Source: a virus
Length of the DNA: 64,000 bases
IMG/VR virus record: IMGVR_UViG_3300007735_000800
Coordinates: 1 to 64,000 of that record
Strand: one strand, 5' to 3'
The notes under the pieces are model-generated. The model saw nothing but the letters and a program-made list of their open reading frames with translations, was not told where the DNA came from and did no database searches. Made by a program: the position numbers and the translations under genes. Below, in pieces: positions 47,362 through 56,958 of this stretch. Numbering within the stretch: position 1 is the stretch's first letter; each line of letters starts with the position of its first letter.

Positions 47362-48185
47362 TAACATTTAATTCACTGGGCAGATTCGGAAAACTTGGAA
47401 ACCAGATGTTTCAGTACGCAGCATTAATTGGTCTAGCAGAAAAAAATGGATATGAGTACGGAATTCCATATTCCAACAGGGAATGGGGAATTAGTGCATG
47501 GTATGATTGTAAATTATTTTTACCGGATTTATTTAACATTACTGCCAAAGACTCAAGCTCAATTGACAACAAACACAAATTTAGATATGATCAATTAATT
47601 TATAATGAGAAGTTTTTTTCATTGCCGGATAATATAGATATTTTAGGGTATTATCAAAGTGAAAAATATTTTACACACTGCAAAGATAAAATTTTAAAAG
47701 AGTTTTCTTTTAAAAATGATGATTTGGTAAACAAAACAAAAGAAGAATTTGATAACAAAAAATTTATAGGTCTTCACATTAGACGTGGTGATTATTTAAA
47801 AATACCGCACATACATAAAACATGTAATCAAGAATATTACATTAAATCAATAAATAAAATTTTAGATAATGTAAAAGATGAACATTTTTTATATGTTTTT
47901 AGTGATGACATAGAATGGTGTAAACACAATTTAAATTTTAATATTAAAACTTTTTTTGATGATTCTCCAGAATCTGAAGAAAAATACTATACAAACCAGG
48001 AAAAAACTTTAATAAAAATGAGTTTATGCAATCATTTTATTTGCGGTAATAGTTCTTTTAGTTGGTGGGGATCTTATCTTATCAAAAATTCAAATAAAAT
48101 TGTCTGCATGCCAAATCAATGGTTTGGAGAAGGTATAAAAGAATCTTGGTCTGACATTTATTATGATGGGGTTTCAATAATATGA
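47358..48185 (+). CDS. GT11-type fucosyltransferase-like enzyme (275 aa)
   Basis: It has GKLGNQMFQYAALIGLAEKN at the N-terminus, LHIRRGDYLK (the HxRRGDY GDP-binding motif) near residue 139, FSDDIEWCK near 178, and NSSFSWWGSYL near 230. These are the GT11 alpha-1,2-fucosyltransferase motifs, a family that also includes colitosyltransferases. It overlaps its neighbours by 4 bases. The donor is probably GDP-fucose or GDP-colitose made by genes 52451-55572. Confidence 0.88.
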   Translation: MITFNSLGRFGKLGNQMFQYAALIGLAEKNGYEYGIPYSNREWGISAWYDCKLFLPDLFNITAKDSSSIDNKHKFRYDQLIYNEKFFSLPDNIDILGYYQSEKYFTHCKDKILKEFSFKNDDLVNKTKEEFDNKKFIGLHIRRGDYLKIPHIHKTCNQEYYIKSINKILDNVKDEHFLYVFSDDIEWCKHNLNFNIKTFFDDSPESEEKYYTNQEKTLIKMSLCNHFICGNSSFSWWGSYLIKNSNKIVCMPNQWFGEGIKESWSDIYYDGVSII

Positions 48186-49003
48186 ATAAGCTTCACATCA
48201 TAACAGATGCATTTAACAACAGTTCTTGCTTAAATTATCTTCCAAAAACTTTTAAATGGGTATTCAATACATATCCTTCTGACAATGGTCCAGTTGTATA
48301 TTTTGATTCTTCAATATTTACTAAAATAAATGATGAATATTCTGGAACAAGATATGGTTGGTTAGGAGAATCTTCAGAAATTATTGCACCATTGATAATG
48401 GGAGTTACATCAAATAAAGATGTATTAAAATTAAGATATAAAAAAATTTTTACAAATGACAGAAGAATTGTCAGTATAGATCCAACTTTTTTTGTTTATA
48501 ATCCCCCAGCATCAAACATGCCGTGGGTAAAAGAAAGAGAAGTATTTACAAAAACAAAATTGTGTTCATACATCACAAGCTTCAAGCAATTCACGTCAGG
48601 TCACATTAAAAGAATGGAATTGTTTGAAAAATTAAAAGATAATCCAAAATTCAAAGATCATATATTTGGAAGAGATTATAGATTTATTGAAAACAAAATT
48701 GATGGGCTTAAGGATTATATGTTTTCTATAGTTGTAGAAAATAGTATCTATCCAAAGTATTATACAGAAAAAATTACTGATTGTTTTGCCACAGGAACAA
48801 TACCAATATATTATGGGGATGAGTCTATATGTGAAGATTTTGATAGATCTGGAATTATATTTTTAAATGAACTTGAATCATTTGATGATTTAAATGAAGA
48901 GTTATATAAAAATAAATTAAGTAGTGCAAAAAATAATTTAATAAAATTAAACTCCATGAAATCAGCTGATGATTACATTTACGAAAACATATTAAATGAT
49001 TAA
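48182..49003 (+). CDS. GT10-like fucosyltransferase (273 aa)
   Basis: The C-terminal half has the GT10 pattern YMFSIVVENSIYPKYYTEKI followed by DCFATGTIPIYYGDESICED. The N-terminal domain is unlike the next GT10 protein, so the two probably have different acceptors. It overlaps its neighbours by 4 and 8 bases. Confidence 0.8.
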   Translation: MNKLHIITDAFNNSSCLNYLPKTFKWVFNTYPSDNGPVVYFDSSIFTKINDEYSGTRYGWLGESSEIIAPLIMGVTSNKDVLKLRYKKIFTNDRRIVSIDPTFFVYNPPASNMPWVKEREVFTKTKLCSYITSFKQFTSGHIKRMELFEKLKDNPKFKDHIFGRDYRFIENKIDGLKDYMFSIVVENSIYPKYYTEKITDCFATGTIPIYYGDESICEDFDRSGIIFLNELESFDDLNEELYKNKLSSAKNNLIKLNSMKSADDYIYENILND

Positions 49004-49865
49004 ATTACATATATCAAATTTTTGGCCATCGTTTGATTACACTAATAATTTTTTTGTAGAATTATTTAAAGATATTTACACACAAGATATAATTTTTACA
49101 AATATCAACGATTGCAATTTATGTTTGATTGCGGATTGCAATATTCCACCAGAATTAGATAAAACAAAAACAAAAACCATTTGTTTTACCGGAGAACCAA
49201 AAAAAATAGATTTTTCTTTATGTGATTATTATCTTACTTTTGATCCCGATTCCGACAATAATATAAGACTGCCTTTATGGTATATTTACATTAATTTTTA
49301 TAATTTAAATAATCAAAAAAATCCTATTCCAGCAGTAAAACCAAGTGAGATTGACGATAATATCTGGCTAAATAAATTAAAAAATAATTTTTGTATAGCT
49401 CCTTTTTCTGTTGCTACTAAAGCTAGAATTGAATTTTATAATTTATTAAATTACTATAAACCAACATATGGATTTGGCCTACCTTTTGGTAACGGAGATC
49501 AAGATAGAAATGAATTAAAAAAATATGACGTAATTTCTAATTTTAAATTTTGCATGACTTTTGAAAATACTTGCAAACAGGGATATGTTACTGAAAAAAT
49601 TTTACAAGCTAAAACAGCCGGATGTATCCCAATATATTGGGGAGATGAATATGTTACAAAAGATTTTAATCCAAATAGTTTTATATATGTAAATAAATTT
49701 AAATCTTTTAATGAATGCTTAGAGTATGTAAAATACGTAGATAACAATTTTGAAGAATACAATAAATATTGTAAAGAACCATTATTTTTAAATGATATTG
49801 AAACAAATTTAAATATAATAAAAACAAAAATTAAAAATAAATTAGCCGATAAGATAGGAAAATAA
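48996..49865 (+). CDS. GT10 fucosyltransferase (289 aa)
   Basis: FCMTFENTCKQGYVTEKILQ followed by AKTAGCIPIYWGDEYV is the canonical GT10 alpha-1,3-fucosyltransferase core, with FCIAPFSVATKARIEFYNLL upstream as the donor-domain entry helix. It is close in type to the preceding gene. GDP-fucose is the usual donor in this family. Confidence 0.85.
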   Translation: MIKLHISNFWPSFDYTNNFFVELFKDIYTQDIIFTNINDCNLCLIADCNIPPELDKTKTKTICFTGEPKKIDFSLCDYYLTFDPDSDNNIRLPLWYIYINFYNLNNQKNPIPAVKPSEIDDNIWLNKLKNNFCIAPFSVATKARIEFYNLLNYYKPTYGFGLPFGNGDQDRNELKKYDVISNFKFCMTFENTCKQGYVTEKILQAKTAGCIPIYWGDEYVTKDFNPNSFIYVNKFKSFNECLEYVKYVDNNFEEYNKYCKEPLFLNDIETNLNIIKTKIKNKLADKIGK

Positions 49866-49870
49866 TTATT

Positions 49871-50401
49871 ATGGAACATTTTTATAAAAATTTGGGAGAA
49901 GATTGGTTTTCATATTCTGAATTATACAATAATATTGTAAAAACACACGGAAGTGGAAGTCATTTTGTTGAAGTTGGATCTTGGAAGGGGAGAAGTTCTG
50001 CTTATATGGCAGTAGAAATTAATAATTCTGGTAAAAATATTAAATTTGATTGTGTTGATATTTGGGAAAAATCAGAAGAATACAGTGAAGAAAATTTATA
50101 TGAACAGTTTTTAACAAATATTAAACCAGTAAAACATATTATAAATCCAATTAAAATGAAATCAGTGGATGCTTCTAAATTATATGAAGATAACAGTTTA
50201 GATTTTGTTTTTATTGATGCTTGTCATTTTTATGAATGTGTAAAAGAGGATTTAGAAGCTTGGTATCCAAAAGTAAAATTAAATGGAATTATTGCTGGTC
50301 ACGATTTTCATTCAGAAAATATTAGAAAAGCAGTAGAAGAACAATTTCCAGAATTTTATTTTAGTCAACAACAAAATATTTGGTTGAAAACAAAAAAATA
50401 A
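49871..50401 (+). CDS. SAM-dependent methyltransferase-like protein (176 aa)
   Basis: HFVEVGSWKGRSSAYMAVEI (residues 33-52) is motif I of class I methyltransferases, and DFVFIDACHFYECVKEDLEA is the post-III region of the Methyltransf_24-type family found in glycan clusters. It has 176 residues. It may methylate a sugar of the synthesised glycan. Confidence 0.78.
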   Translation: MEHFYKNLGEDWFSYSELYNNIVKTHGSGSHFVEVGSWKGRSSAYMAVEINNSGKNIKFDCVDIWEKSEEYSEENLYEQFLTNIKPVKHIINPIKMKSVDASKLYEDNSLDFVFIDACHFYECVKEDLEAWYPKVKLNGIIAGHDFHSENIRKAVEEQFPEFYFSQQQNIWLKTKK

Positions 50402-50421
50402 AAAATTATGTCTTAAATAAT

Positions 50422-51153
50422 ATGATTAAAACAAAAATTTTAAGTATACCAAATTCAAATAGAAAAGACGATATAAAAAAACAAATGGAAAAAAACCATA
50501 TTTGTTTTGATTTTTTTGATGCAATTACTCCAAAAGATTTTTATTTAACACAAGAAAAAAATATTACAAAAATAATATTAAAAGACTCAATATATTTTAT
50601 AAATTCTGAAGTTGTAAATCCAATTATAAAAAGAAATTACATGAGAGTTGGAGAGGTTGCATGTGCAATATCACATATTAAAATATGTGAAAACCTTTTA
50701 AATAATGAAGAAGATGATTATTATCTAGTATTAGAAGACGATACAGTATGTTTAAAAGATATTGAAAAACTTTATTTACTTAAAAATTACATTAAAAATA
50801 ATATTAATAAACAAGATTTAATCTATCTTTTAAATTATTCTCCATCTTTTCAACAAAGAAAACCCTGGTATTATGATTTATGTGAAAAAATAGAAGATCA
50901 TTTTTATGTTTTAAAAAACAATCCAAGTATCTTTTTAGAAGCAACTAATGCATTTATTATTAATAAAAATTTTTGTAAAAAATATTTAGAAATAGTGAAA
51001 AATATCGGACTGATTGGTCCAGCAGATAGCGCGTTAATACATATGTTTGCCAATAAACATATATCTGTTTCAATAACAGATTTAGATTATTTTTCTCCCA
51101 TATTTGAAAATAATCCAAGTTTTGTACATCAAACAGAAAAAATATCAATATAA
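50422..51153 (+). CDS. GT25-like glycosyltransferase (243 aa)
   Basis: The start at 50422 is preferred because the protein then opens MIKTKILSIPNSNRKDDIKK, the normal GT25 beginning. RVGEVACAISHIKICENLL and YYLVLEDDTVC supply the conserved S-H and D-D motifs. ATNAFIINKNFCKKYLE completes the family pattern. The first GT25-like gene is at 46726. Confidence 0.82.
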   Translation: MIKTKILSIPNSNRKDDIKKQMEKNHICFDFFDAITPKDFYLTQEKNITKIILKDSIYFINSEVVNPIIKRNYMRVGEVACAISHIKICENLLNNEEDDYYLVLEDDTVCLKDIEKLYLLKNYIKNNINKQDLIYLLNYSPSFQQRKPWYYDLCEKIEDHFYVLKNNPSIFLEATNAFIINKNFCKKYLEIVKNIGLIGPADSALIHMFANKHISVSITDLDYFSPIFENNPSFVHQTEKISI

Positions 51154-51193
51154 TATTTGATTTATTTAAAATATTATTAATAATTCATCTTCA

Positions 51194-52108
51194 ATGAAGA
51201 ACATACATTTTTATAATTTATTTCATAATGGTGATTTACATTATTCTAGAGAATTTGTAAAAGATATTATTAATAAAGTAAAAAATAAATATAAAATTGG
51301 TTATTATATTAAAAAATTAGAATCATCATCATTAAATGATATTGATATTGAATTTAAAAATGTAGATAAAAATAATATTTTGTCTACATTTTTAATTTCA
51401 AATTGCCAAAAAATTATAAAAGAAGAACAAAATGATATTTTTGTAAATACATGGATAGGTACAAATAATGCCAAATATGTAAGCAAACATAAATGTTCTT
51501 TAAAAAGTAATTATTTGCTTTATAAAGATATTTTTGCTTTTTTAGATATACCAATAGATTCAATTTCAAATTATATACCATCTATAGATTATTCAAAATT
51601 TAAAATAGAATCTATAGATAAATTTTTTAATAACAATAAACAAAATTTTTATTGCCTAATATCAAATGGACCGGTACACTCTGGTCAAGCTAATTGTTTT
51701 GATTTATCAAATATTATAAACATTCTTAGTAAAAAATATTTAAATATTGGTTTTATTTTAACCCATAAAACAAATTTGGAACATTCATCAAATATTTTTT
51801 ATACAAATGATATAATAGGTTTACAAAAAGATTTAAATGAAATTTCATATTTATCACTAAAATGTAAAATTATTTTTGGTAGGGCTAGTGGGCCTTATTG
51901 CTTCTCACATGTTAAAGAGAACATGTTTGATATAGATAAAACAATAATAGCCAATTCAAATTTTATAGAAGAGGGTCTATGGGCAATGGAAGATGATTTT
52001 GAAAACAAAAAACATTGTAAACAAATTTGGTTGAATACAGCTTCTGATGAAGAATTAATGAATATAATTCAAAATGAAATAGATGTTAAATTGGAAAGTA
52101 AAATATGA
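51194..52108 (+). CDS. Putative glycosyltransferase (GT-B-like, 304 aa)
   Basis: No family is certain. The C-terminal part (ISNGPVHSGQANCFDLSNII, later LNEISYLSLKCKIIFGRASG followed by PYCFS) recalls the donor-binding half of heptosyltransferase-like GT-B enzymes. The base composition is among the most AT-rich in the window. Its context between a GT25 and the sugar-nucleotide genes supports a glycan role. Confidence 0.55.
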   Translation: MKNIHFYNLFHNGDLHYSREFVKDIINKVKNKYKIGYYIKKLESSSLNDIDIEFKNVDKNNILSTFLISNCQKIIKEEQNDIFVNTWIGTNNAKYVSKHKCSLKSNYLLYKDIFAFLDIPIDSISNYIPSIDYSKFKIESIDKFFNNNKQNFYCLISNGPVHSGQANCFDLSNIINILSKKYLNIGFILTHKTNLEHSSNIFYTNDIIGLQKDLNEISYLSLKCKIIFGRASGPYCFSHVKENMFDIDKTIIANSNFIEEGLWAMEDDFENKKHCKQIWLNTASDEELMNIIQNEIDVKLESKI

Positions 52109-52470
52109 GCATATCAAATAATATTGAACAAATAATAAAAGAAACAGTCTCTAAAACCTTAGAGAAAAAAAACATACCCGAAAATCCATCTGATTATTAT
52201 TTTACAGACAATATAGCTGAGACTATCGAAAAACTCTGCATACTTCATATAAGAACATGGTTTTTAGAGGACATGGCTGGAGTTTGTAAAACAGATTCTG
52301 AGTTAGCAGATATAAAAAGAAAAGTAGACATTTGCTTCAAACAAAAAAGGCCAGCTTTAATTCAAGCAATAAATAGAATGGTAGATGCTGCTATATTAGA
52401 TGGAAAAAGTTTAAAAGAAGATTCTGTAAAAATTTATAAGGGATTTGTTAATGATTCAGCTACCAATTAA
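52105..52470 (+). CDS. DUF4254-like protein in glycan cluster (121 aa)
   Basis: The segment ILHIRTWFLEDMAGVCKTDS followed by ELADIKRKVDICFKQKRPAL resembles DUF4254 proteins, which are common in polysaccharide clusters. It is helical. It overlaps the preceding gene by 4 bases and the following by about 20. Its biochemical role is unknown. Confidence 0.6.
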   Translation: MSISNNIEQIIKETVSKTLEKKNIPENPSDYYFTDNIAETIEKLCILHIRTWFLEDMAGVCKTDSELADIKRKVDICFKQKRPALIQAINRMVDAAILDGKSLKEDSVKIYKGFVNDSATN

Positions 52471-53620
52471 ACTAGTTAAAGATACGATTTCATCGTCAGA
52501 AATAGATTTATTGTGTGACTGGTTAAAAACCTATCCACAATTAACTAAAGGCAAATTAACTGAACAATTTGAAGCAGAGTTTGCAAATTGGACTGGTACA
52601 AAATATTCTGTTTTTGTTAATTCAGGATCATCAGCAAACTTAGCTATGATCTATGCATTAAAAGTATCAAATAAACTAAAAAATGAAAAAATTGTTGTCC
52701 CATGTGTTTCTTGGGTTACCACGGTAAGTCCAATTATTCAATTTGGAATGAAACCAATTTTATGTGAAACAGATAAAGATAGTTTGGGCATTGACATAAA
52801 TCATTTTGAAAAAATTTGTAAAGAAGAATCTCCCGCCTGTTTGTGCCTAGTACATGTTTTAGGATTTCCAAACAAGATGAAAGAGATTAAAGAAATTTGT
52901 AAAAAATACGATGTAATACTATTAGAAGATTCTTGTGAAAGTGTTGGTACAGAATATGAAGGAAAAAAAACGGGTACCTTTGGGCTGATGTCTTCTTTTT
53001 CAACATATTTTGGTCATCATTTTTCTACAATAGAAGGTGGTTTTATTTGCACTGATGACTTTGAATTATATGAAGTATTAAAATCAATCAGATCGCATGG
53101 TTGGAGTAGAGATCTATCTGAACAAACTAAAAACCGCCTGCAGTCAGAGCATCAAATTGATGATTTCAGAAACCTATACACTTTTTATTTTCCCGGTTTT
53201 AATTTAAGAGCAACAGATGTTCAAGCTTTTTTGGGATTGAATCAATTAAAGTCTTTGAATGAAAAAAATAATAAAAGATATAAAAATTTATTGACATATC
53301 ACTCAAATATAAAAAATAGTTATTGGAAAATTAAGTTTAATAATTATGTAAGTAATTTTGCTTATCCAATAATACACCCATTAAAGAATAAAATTGTAGA
53401 AAAATTAAAAGAAAATCAAATAGAGTGCAGACCATTAATTTGTGGTAGTATGTCCAGACAACCATTTTTTTATCAAAGGTATGGTATTGTTGAACACAAT
53501 TTTTCAGATATAATTCATGATTATGGATTATATTTACCCAATAATCCAGATATGACCGAAGAAGAAGTATTGTATATTTCAAATACAGTTAACTCAATAA
53601 CAAAAAATATAAATGAATAA
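52451..53620 (+). CDS. DegT-family PLP enzyme, ColD/E1-like 3-dehydratase (389 aa)
   Basis: The start is the ATG at 52451, preceded by AAGGGA; a TTG six bases upstream is less likely. The protein has the DegT fold: VNSGSSANLAMIYAL (PLP phosphate), VVPCVSWVTTVSPI, LLEDSCESVGTEYEGKKTGT. The segment STYFGHHFSTIEGG has His where aminotransferases have the Schiff-base Lys, as in ColD and the E1 3-dehydratases, which remove the C3 hydroxyl of 4-keto-6-deoxyhexoses. With Gmd next door, GDP-4-keto-6-deoxymannose is the likely substrate. Confidence 0.85.
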   Translation: MIQLPIKLVKDTISSSEIDLLCDWLKTYPQLTKGKLTEQFEAEFANWTGTKYSVFVNSGSSANLAMIYALKVSNKLKNEKIVVPCVSWVTTVSPIIQFGMKPILCETDKDSLGIDINHFEKICKEESPACLCLVHVLGFPNKMKEIKEICKKYDVILLEDSCESVGTEYEGKKTGTFGLMSSFSTYFGHHFSTIEGGFICTDDFELYEVLKSIRSHGWSRDLSEQTKNRLQSEHQIDDFRNLYTFYFPGFNLRATDVQAFLGLNQLKSLNEKNNKRYKNLLTYHSNIKNSYWKIKFNNYVSNFAYPIIHPLKNKIVEKLKENQIECRPLICGSMSRQPFFYQRYGIVEHNFSDIIHDYGLYLPNNPDMTEEEVLYISNTVNSITKNINE

Positions 53621-54557
53621 AAACTCTAAAATATTTGTTGCGGGACATAAAGGACTTGTTGGTTCTGCTTTGATGAGAAAACTCCATGAAAATGGATTTA
53701 CAAACTTAATAACAAAAACTAAAGATGAATTGGATTTGAGAAATCAAATTGACGTTAAGTATTTCTTCGATAAAGAGAGGCCAGATTACGTATTTCTAAG
53801 TGCCGCAAAGGTCGGAGGAATTGGCTGGAATAAGAATTGTCCAGCAGAATTTATATACGATAATTTGCAAATACAAAACAATATAATTCACAGCGCGTAT
53901 TTAAATGGAGTCAAAAAACTTTTGTTTCTTGGATCGGCGTGCATTTATCCCAAGATTACACCTCAACCAATTAAAGAAGAATATTTGATGACGGATCAGC
54001 TTGAACCAACAAATGAAGGATATGCTTTATCAAAAATTGTTGGTTTAAAAATGTGTCAATACTACACAAAACAATATGGATTCAATGCCATATCATTGAT
54101 GCCAGCTAATTTGTATGGAATCAATGATAATTTTAATGTAGAAAAATGCCACGTTATACCAGCATTGATACGTAAATTTATTGATGCAAAAGAAAATAAT
54201 GAATCATCTGTGGTGTGTTTTGGTGATGGTACTCCGACACGAGAATTTTTGTTTTCTGACGATCTTGCTGATGCATGTTTATTCTTAATGAAAAATTATA
54301 ATTCTCCAGAAATAATTAACGTTGGTTCAGGTATGGATGTAACCATAAAAGAACTAGCGGAAACAATAAAAAGTAAAATAGGATTTAATGGAGAAATTAT
54401 TTGGGATACATCAAAACCAAATGGAACTTCACTGAGAAAAATATGTAATAAAAAAATAAATTCTATGGGCTGGAACGCCACAACCAAACTAGAAGATGGA
54501 ATATCGAAAACAATAGATTGGTATTTGTCAAATAGAAAAAATTATTATAGAAATTAA
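53613..54557 (+). CDS. fcl: GDP-L-fucose synthase / ColC-like epimerase-reductase (314 aa)
   Basis: An extended-SDR protein with GHKGLVGSAL (NADPH site), LGSACIYPK and TNEGYALSKI (catalytic S, Y-x3-K), LMPANLYGINDNF, and KPNGTSLRK near the end, matching Fcl/WcaG (about 321 residues). The same family includes ColC, which performs 3,5-epimerase/4-reductase steps to GDP-colitose. Which product it forms cannot be told by sequence alone. It overlaps ColD-like by 8 bases. Confidence 0.87.
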   Translation: MNKNSKIFVAGHKGLVGSALMRKLHENGFTNLITKTKDELDLRNQIDVKYFFDKERPDYVFLSAAKVGGIGWNKNCPAEFIYDNLQIQNNIIHSAYLNGVKKLLFLGSACIYPKITPQPIKEEYLMTDQLEPTNEGYALSKIVGLKMCQYYTKQYGFNAISLMPANLYGINDNFNVEKCHVIPALIRKFIDAKENNESSVVCFGDGTPTREFLFSDDLADACLFLMKNYNSPEIINVGSGMDVTIKELAETIKSKIGFNGEIIWDTSKPNGTSLRKICNKKINSMGWNATTKLEDGISKTIDWYLSNRKNYYRN

Positions 54558-54591
54558 TTGAATACTTTAAAATATAAAATATACTACTAAT

Positions 54592-55572
54592 ATGAATAAA
54601 AAAGCTTTAATTATTGGTGCAAACGGCCAAGATGCGTCATATTTGGCTGAATTATTAATTGAAAAACAATATGTAGTTCACGGTACAATCAGAAGAAATT
54701 CTGTACCAGAATCTCAGACAACCAGAATTCAACATTTGCACGATAATAATTTAATTACCCTGCATTATGCAGATCTTACGGACCCAATTAGCATTGAAAG
54801 CGTAATTCAAAAAATACAACCAGATGAAATATATCATTTAGCTGCACAGTCTCATGTTCAAATTTCTTTTGATTTACCTCACTATACTTTAGAAGTAAAT
54901 GGTTGTGGAACGCTGTCTGTATTAGAAGCAGTCAGGCGGTTTTCACCACATTCTAAAGTTTACCATGCAGCAACATCTGAGATGTTTGGAAATTCAAAAG
55001 ACCCAGATGGTTACCAGAGAGAAACTACACCAATGGTTCCGGTGAGCCCATATGGATGCGCTAAACTATATGCACATACTTTATGCAGAAATTATAGCCA
55101 GGCTTATAATATTTTTGCTTGCTCTGGAATTCTTTTTAATCACGAATCTCCAAGAAGAGGGATAAACTTTGTTACAAATAAAGTAGCAAATCAAGCAGTT
55201 AAAATTAAATTAGGTTTGGCGGACAAATTAGTTCTTGGGAATCTTGAAGCCAAACGTGATTGGGGGCATGCAAAGGATTATGTAGAAGCAATGTGGCTTA
55301 TGTTACAAAAACCAACTCCAGAAAGTTATGTTATTGCTACTGGAGAAACTAGAACTGTAAGAGAAATGACACTGTACATTTTTAATAAATTAAATTTAAA
55401 TTTTGACAAATATGTGTCTACAGATGAAAAATATTGTAGACCAGAGGAATTACACTATTTAAAAGGTGATGCAACAAAAGCTTATACAGAATTAGGATGG
55501 AAACCAAAAATAAAATTTGAAACTATGATGGATGAAATGGTAGATTTTTGGATAAAAAATTATAAAAAATAA
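54592..55572 (+). CDS. gmd: GDP-mannose 4,6-dehydratase
   Basis: It has GANGQDASYLAELL (NAD(P) site), IYHLAAQSHVQISFDLP, AATSEMFGNS (catalytic T/S-E) and SPYGCAKLYAHTL (Y-x3-K), then RDWGHAKDYVEAMWLM, all typical of Gmd. It is 326 residues, slightly shorter than most Gmd (about 370). It makes GDP-4-keto-6-deoxymannose for both fucose and colitose branches. Confidence 0.92.
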   Translation: MNKKALIIGANGQDASYLAELLIEKQYVVHGTIRRNSVPESQTTRIQHLHDNNLITLHYADLTDPISIESVIQKIQPDEIYHLAAQSHVQISFDLPHYTLEVNGCGTLSVLEAVRRFSPHSKVYHAATSEMFGNSKDPDGYQRETTPMVPVSPYGCAKLYAHTLCRNYSQAYNIFACSGILFNHESPRRGINFVTNKVANQAVKIKLGLADKLVLGNLEAKRDWGHAKDYVEAMWLMLQKPTPESYVIATGETRTVREMTLYIFNKLNLNFDKYVSTDEKYCRPEELHYLKGDATKAYTELGWKPKIKFETMMDEMVDFWIKNYKK

Positions 55573-55581
55573 TTAATAACT

Positions 55582-56250
55582 ATGAATATTAAACAATTTA
55601 TATTTGACAATTCACCAATAAATAAATGTGGGCAAAGATGTCCAATTATTTTAGAAGCTGGAACAGCTCATGGGTTTGATACGGTTGAATTTGCTAAAAC
55701 ATATCCAGATGGTGTAATTTATGGAATTGAACCTATTACAGCGATGTATGATCATACATACATGTTAACAAAATCTTTTAATAATGTAAAACTATTTAAA
55801 AAAGCATTATCCGATAAAAATGGCAGCGCGGAAATGTATGTTTCATATTATTATGGTAGCCCAACAGGTTCTAGTTCGATACTGGAACCAAAAGACCATG
55901 TACATTTACATCCGGAAATAACATTTAACAATAAAGAAATTGTTGAAACAATTACGCTCGATGATTTTGTGGAAGAACAAAACATATCACATATTGATTT
56001 TATGTGGTTAGATTTGCAGGGATATGAACCAATTGTATTAAATAAATCAATAAAAACTCTTAAAAAGAGTAGGTATTTACACTGCGAAGTTACTATGATT
56101 GAATATTATAAAGATAATATAAAATATCCAGAGTTTAAAAAATTTTTAAATGATAATAATTTTGAAGTTTTAGATGAAAGTGAAATTTTTACTCCAAATG
56201 GAATTAAAAAAGCTGGAAATGTTTTGTTTAAAAATAAATCATATAATTAA
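55582..56250 (+). CDS. FkbM-type methyltransferase (222 aa)
   Basis: ILEAGTAHGFDTVEFAKTYP gives motif I, IDFMWLDLQGYEPIVLNKS is the FkbM D-x-Q/E-G motif, and the GTAHG and SRYLHCEVTMIEYY elements complete it. FkbM enzymes O-methylate sugars and related compounds. A second FkbM follows immediately, 11 bases downstream. Confidence 0.8.
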   Translation: MNIKQFIFDNSPINKCGQRCPIILEAGTAHGFDTVEFAKTYPDGVIYGIEPITAMYDHTYMLTKSFNNVKLFKKALSDKNGSAEMYVSYYYGSPTGSSSILEPKDHVHLHPEITFNNKEIVETITLDDFVEEQNISHIDFMWLDLQGYEPIVLNKSIKTLKKSRYLHCEVTMIEYYKDNIKYPEFKKFLNDNNFEVLDESEIFTPNGIKKAGNVLFKNKSYN

Positions 56251-56261
56251 GGTAAAATAAA

Positions 56262-56897
56262 ATGTATTATTCTCAGTATAATCAAGATAAAATTTTAAAT
56301 ACTAGAATTTTTAAAAATAAAAAAAATGGATTTTTTATAGATATAGGTGCACATGATGGAATAACATATTCCAATTCATATTTTTTTGAAAAAGAATTGG
56401 AATGGACAGGTATATGTGTGGAACCAAATCCATCCGTATTTAAACAATTACAAAAAAATAGAAAATGTACTTTAATAAACAAACCTGCTTGGATAGAAAA
56501 TAAAAAAGAAGTATTTTTTACAATTACAGGACATTCTGAAATGTTGAGTGGATTATACGACACATATCATCCAAAACATCTAAAAAGAATAAAGTCGGAA
56601 ATAGATGATTTAAATCAAAAATTTGAAATCACTGAAGTTGAATGTTTTGATTTAAATGAATATTTAATAAAAAATTCTATAAATAATATTGATTTTATTA
56701 GTTTAGACACCGAAGGAAGTGAATTTAAAATTTTAAAAAATATTGATTTTTCTCAAATTTCTATAAAAGTTATTGTAATAGAAATACCATATGATCAAAA
56801 TGAAGTAATAAATTTTTTAGAAAATAAAAATTTTTATCTATATGCATATGCTCAAAATTCAGATTTAATTTTTGTTAATAACAGCTATAAATTTTAA
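56262..56897 (+). CDS. FkbM-type methyltransferase (211 aa)
   Basis: FIDIGAHDGITYSNSYFFEK (motif I), WTGICVEPNPSVFKQL, and NIDFISLDTEGSEFKILKNI are clear FkbM elements. It is the last gene of the sugar module. The next gene, gp55, has its own promoter 27 bases after the stop. Confidence 0.86.
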   Translation: MYYSQYNQDKILNTRIFKNKKNGFFIDIGAHDGITYSNSYFFEKELEWTGICVEPNPSVFKQLQKNRKCTLINKPAWIENKKEVFFTITGHSEMLSGLYDTYHPKHLKRIKSEIDDLNQKFEITEVECFDLNEYLIKNSINNIDFISLDTEGSEFKILKNIDFSQISIKVIVIEIPYDQNEVINFLENKNFYLYAYAQNSDLIFVNNSYKF

Positions 56898-56924
56898 TTA
56901 AAAAATTAAAAATATTCTTTATTA

Positions 56925-56958
56925 TTGACAATTAATTTTTTTGTGTTAAAATATAAAT
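56925..56958 (+). promoter_or_regulatory. Leaderless sigma70-type promoter of gp55
   Basis: TTGACA (56925-56930), a 16-base spacer, TAAAAT (56947-56952) and ATAAAT lead into GTG at 56959. The -10 to start spacing of six bases equals that of the GC-rich island genes. Confidence 0.85.

Noticed and set aside
52451-53620. Ordinary sugar aminotransferase (perosamine-type)
   Set aside because: The catalytic lysine position is His, which fits 3-dehydratases of the ColD/E1 type.
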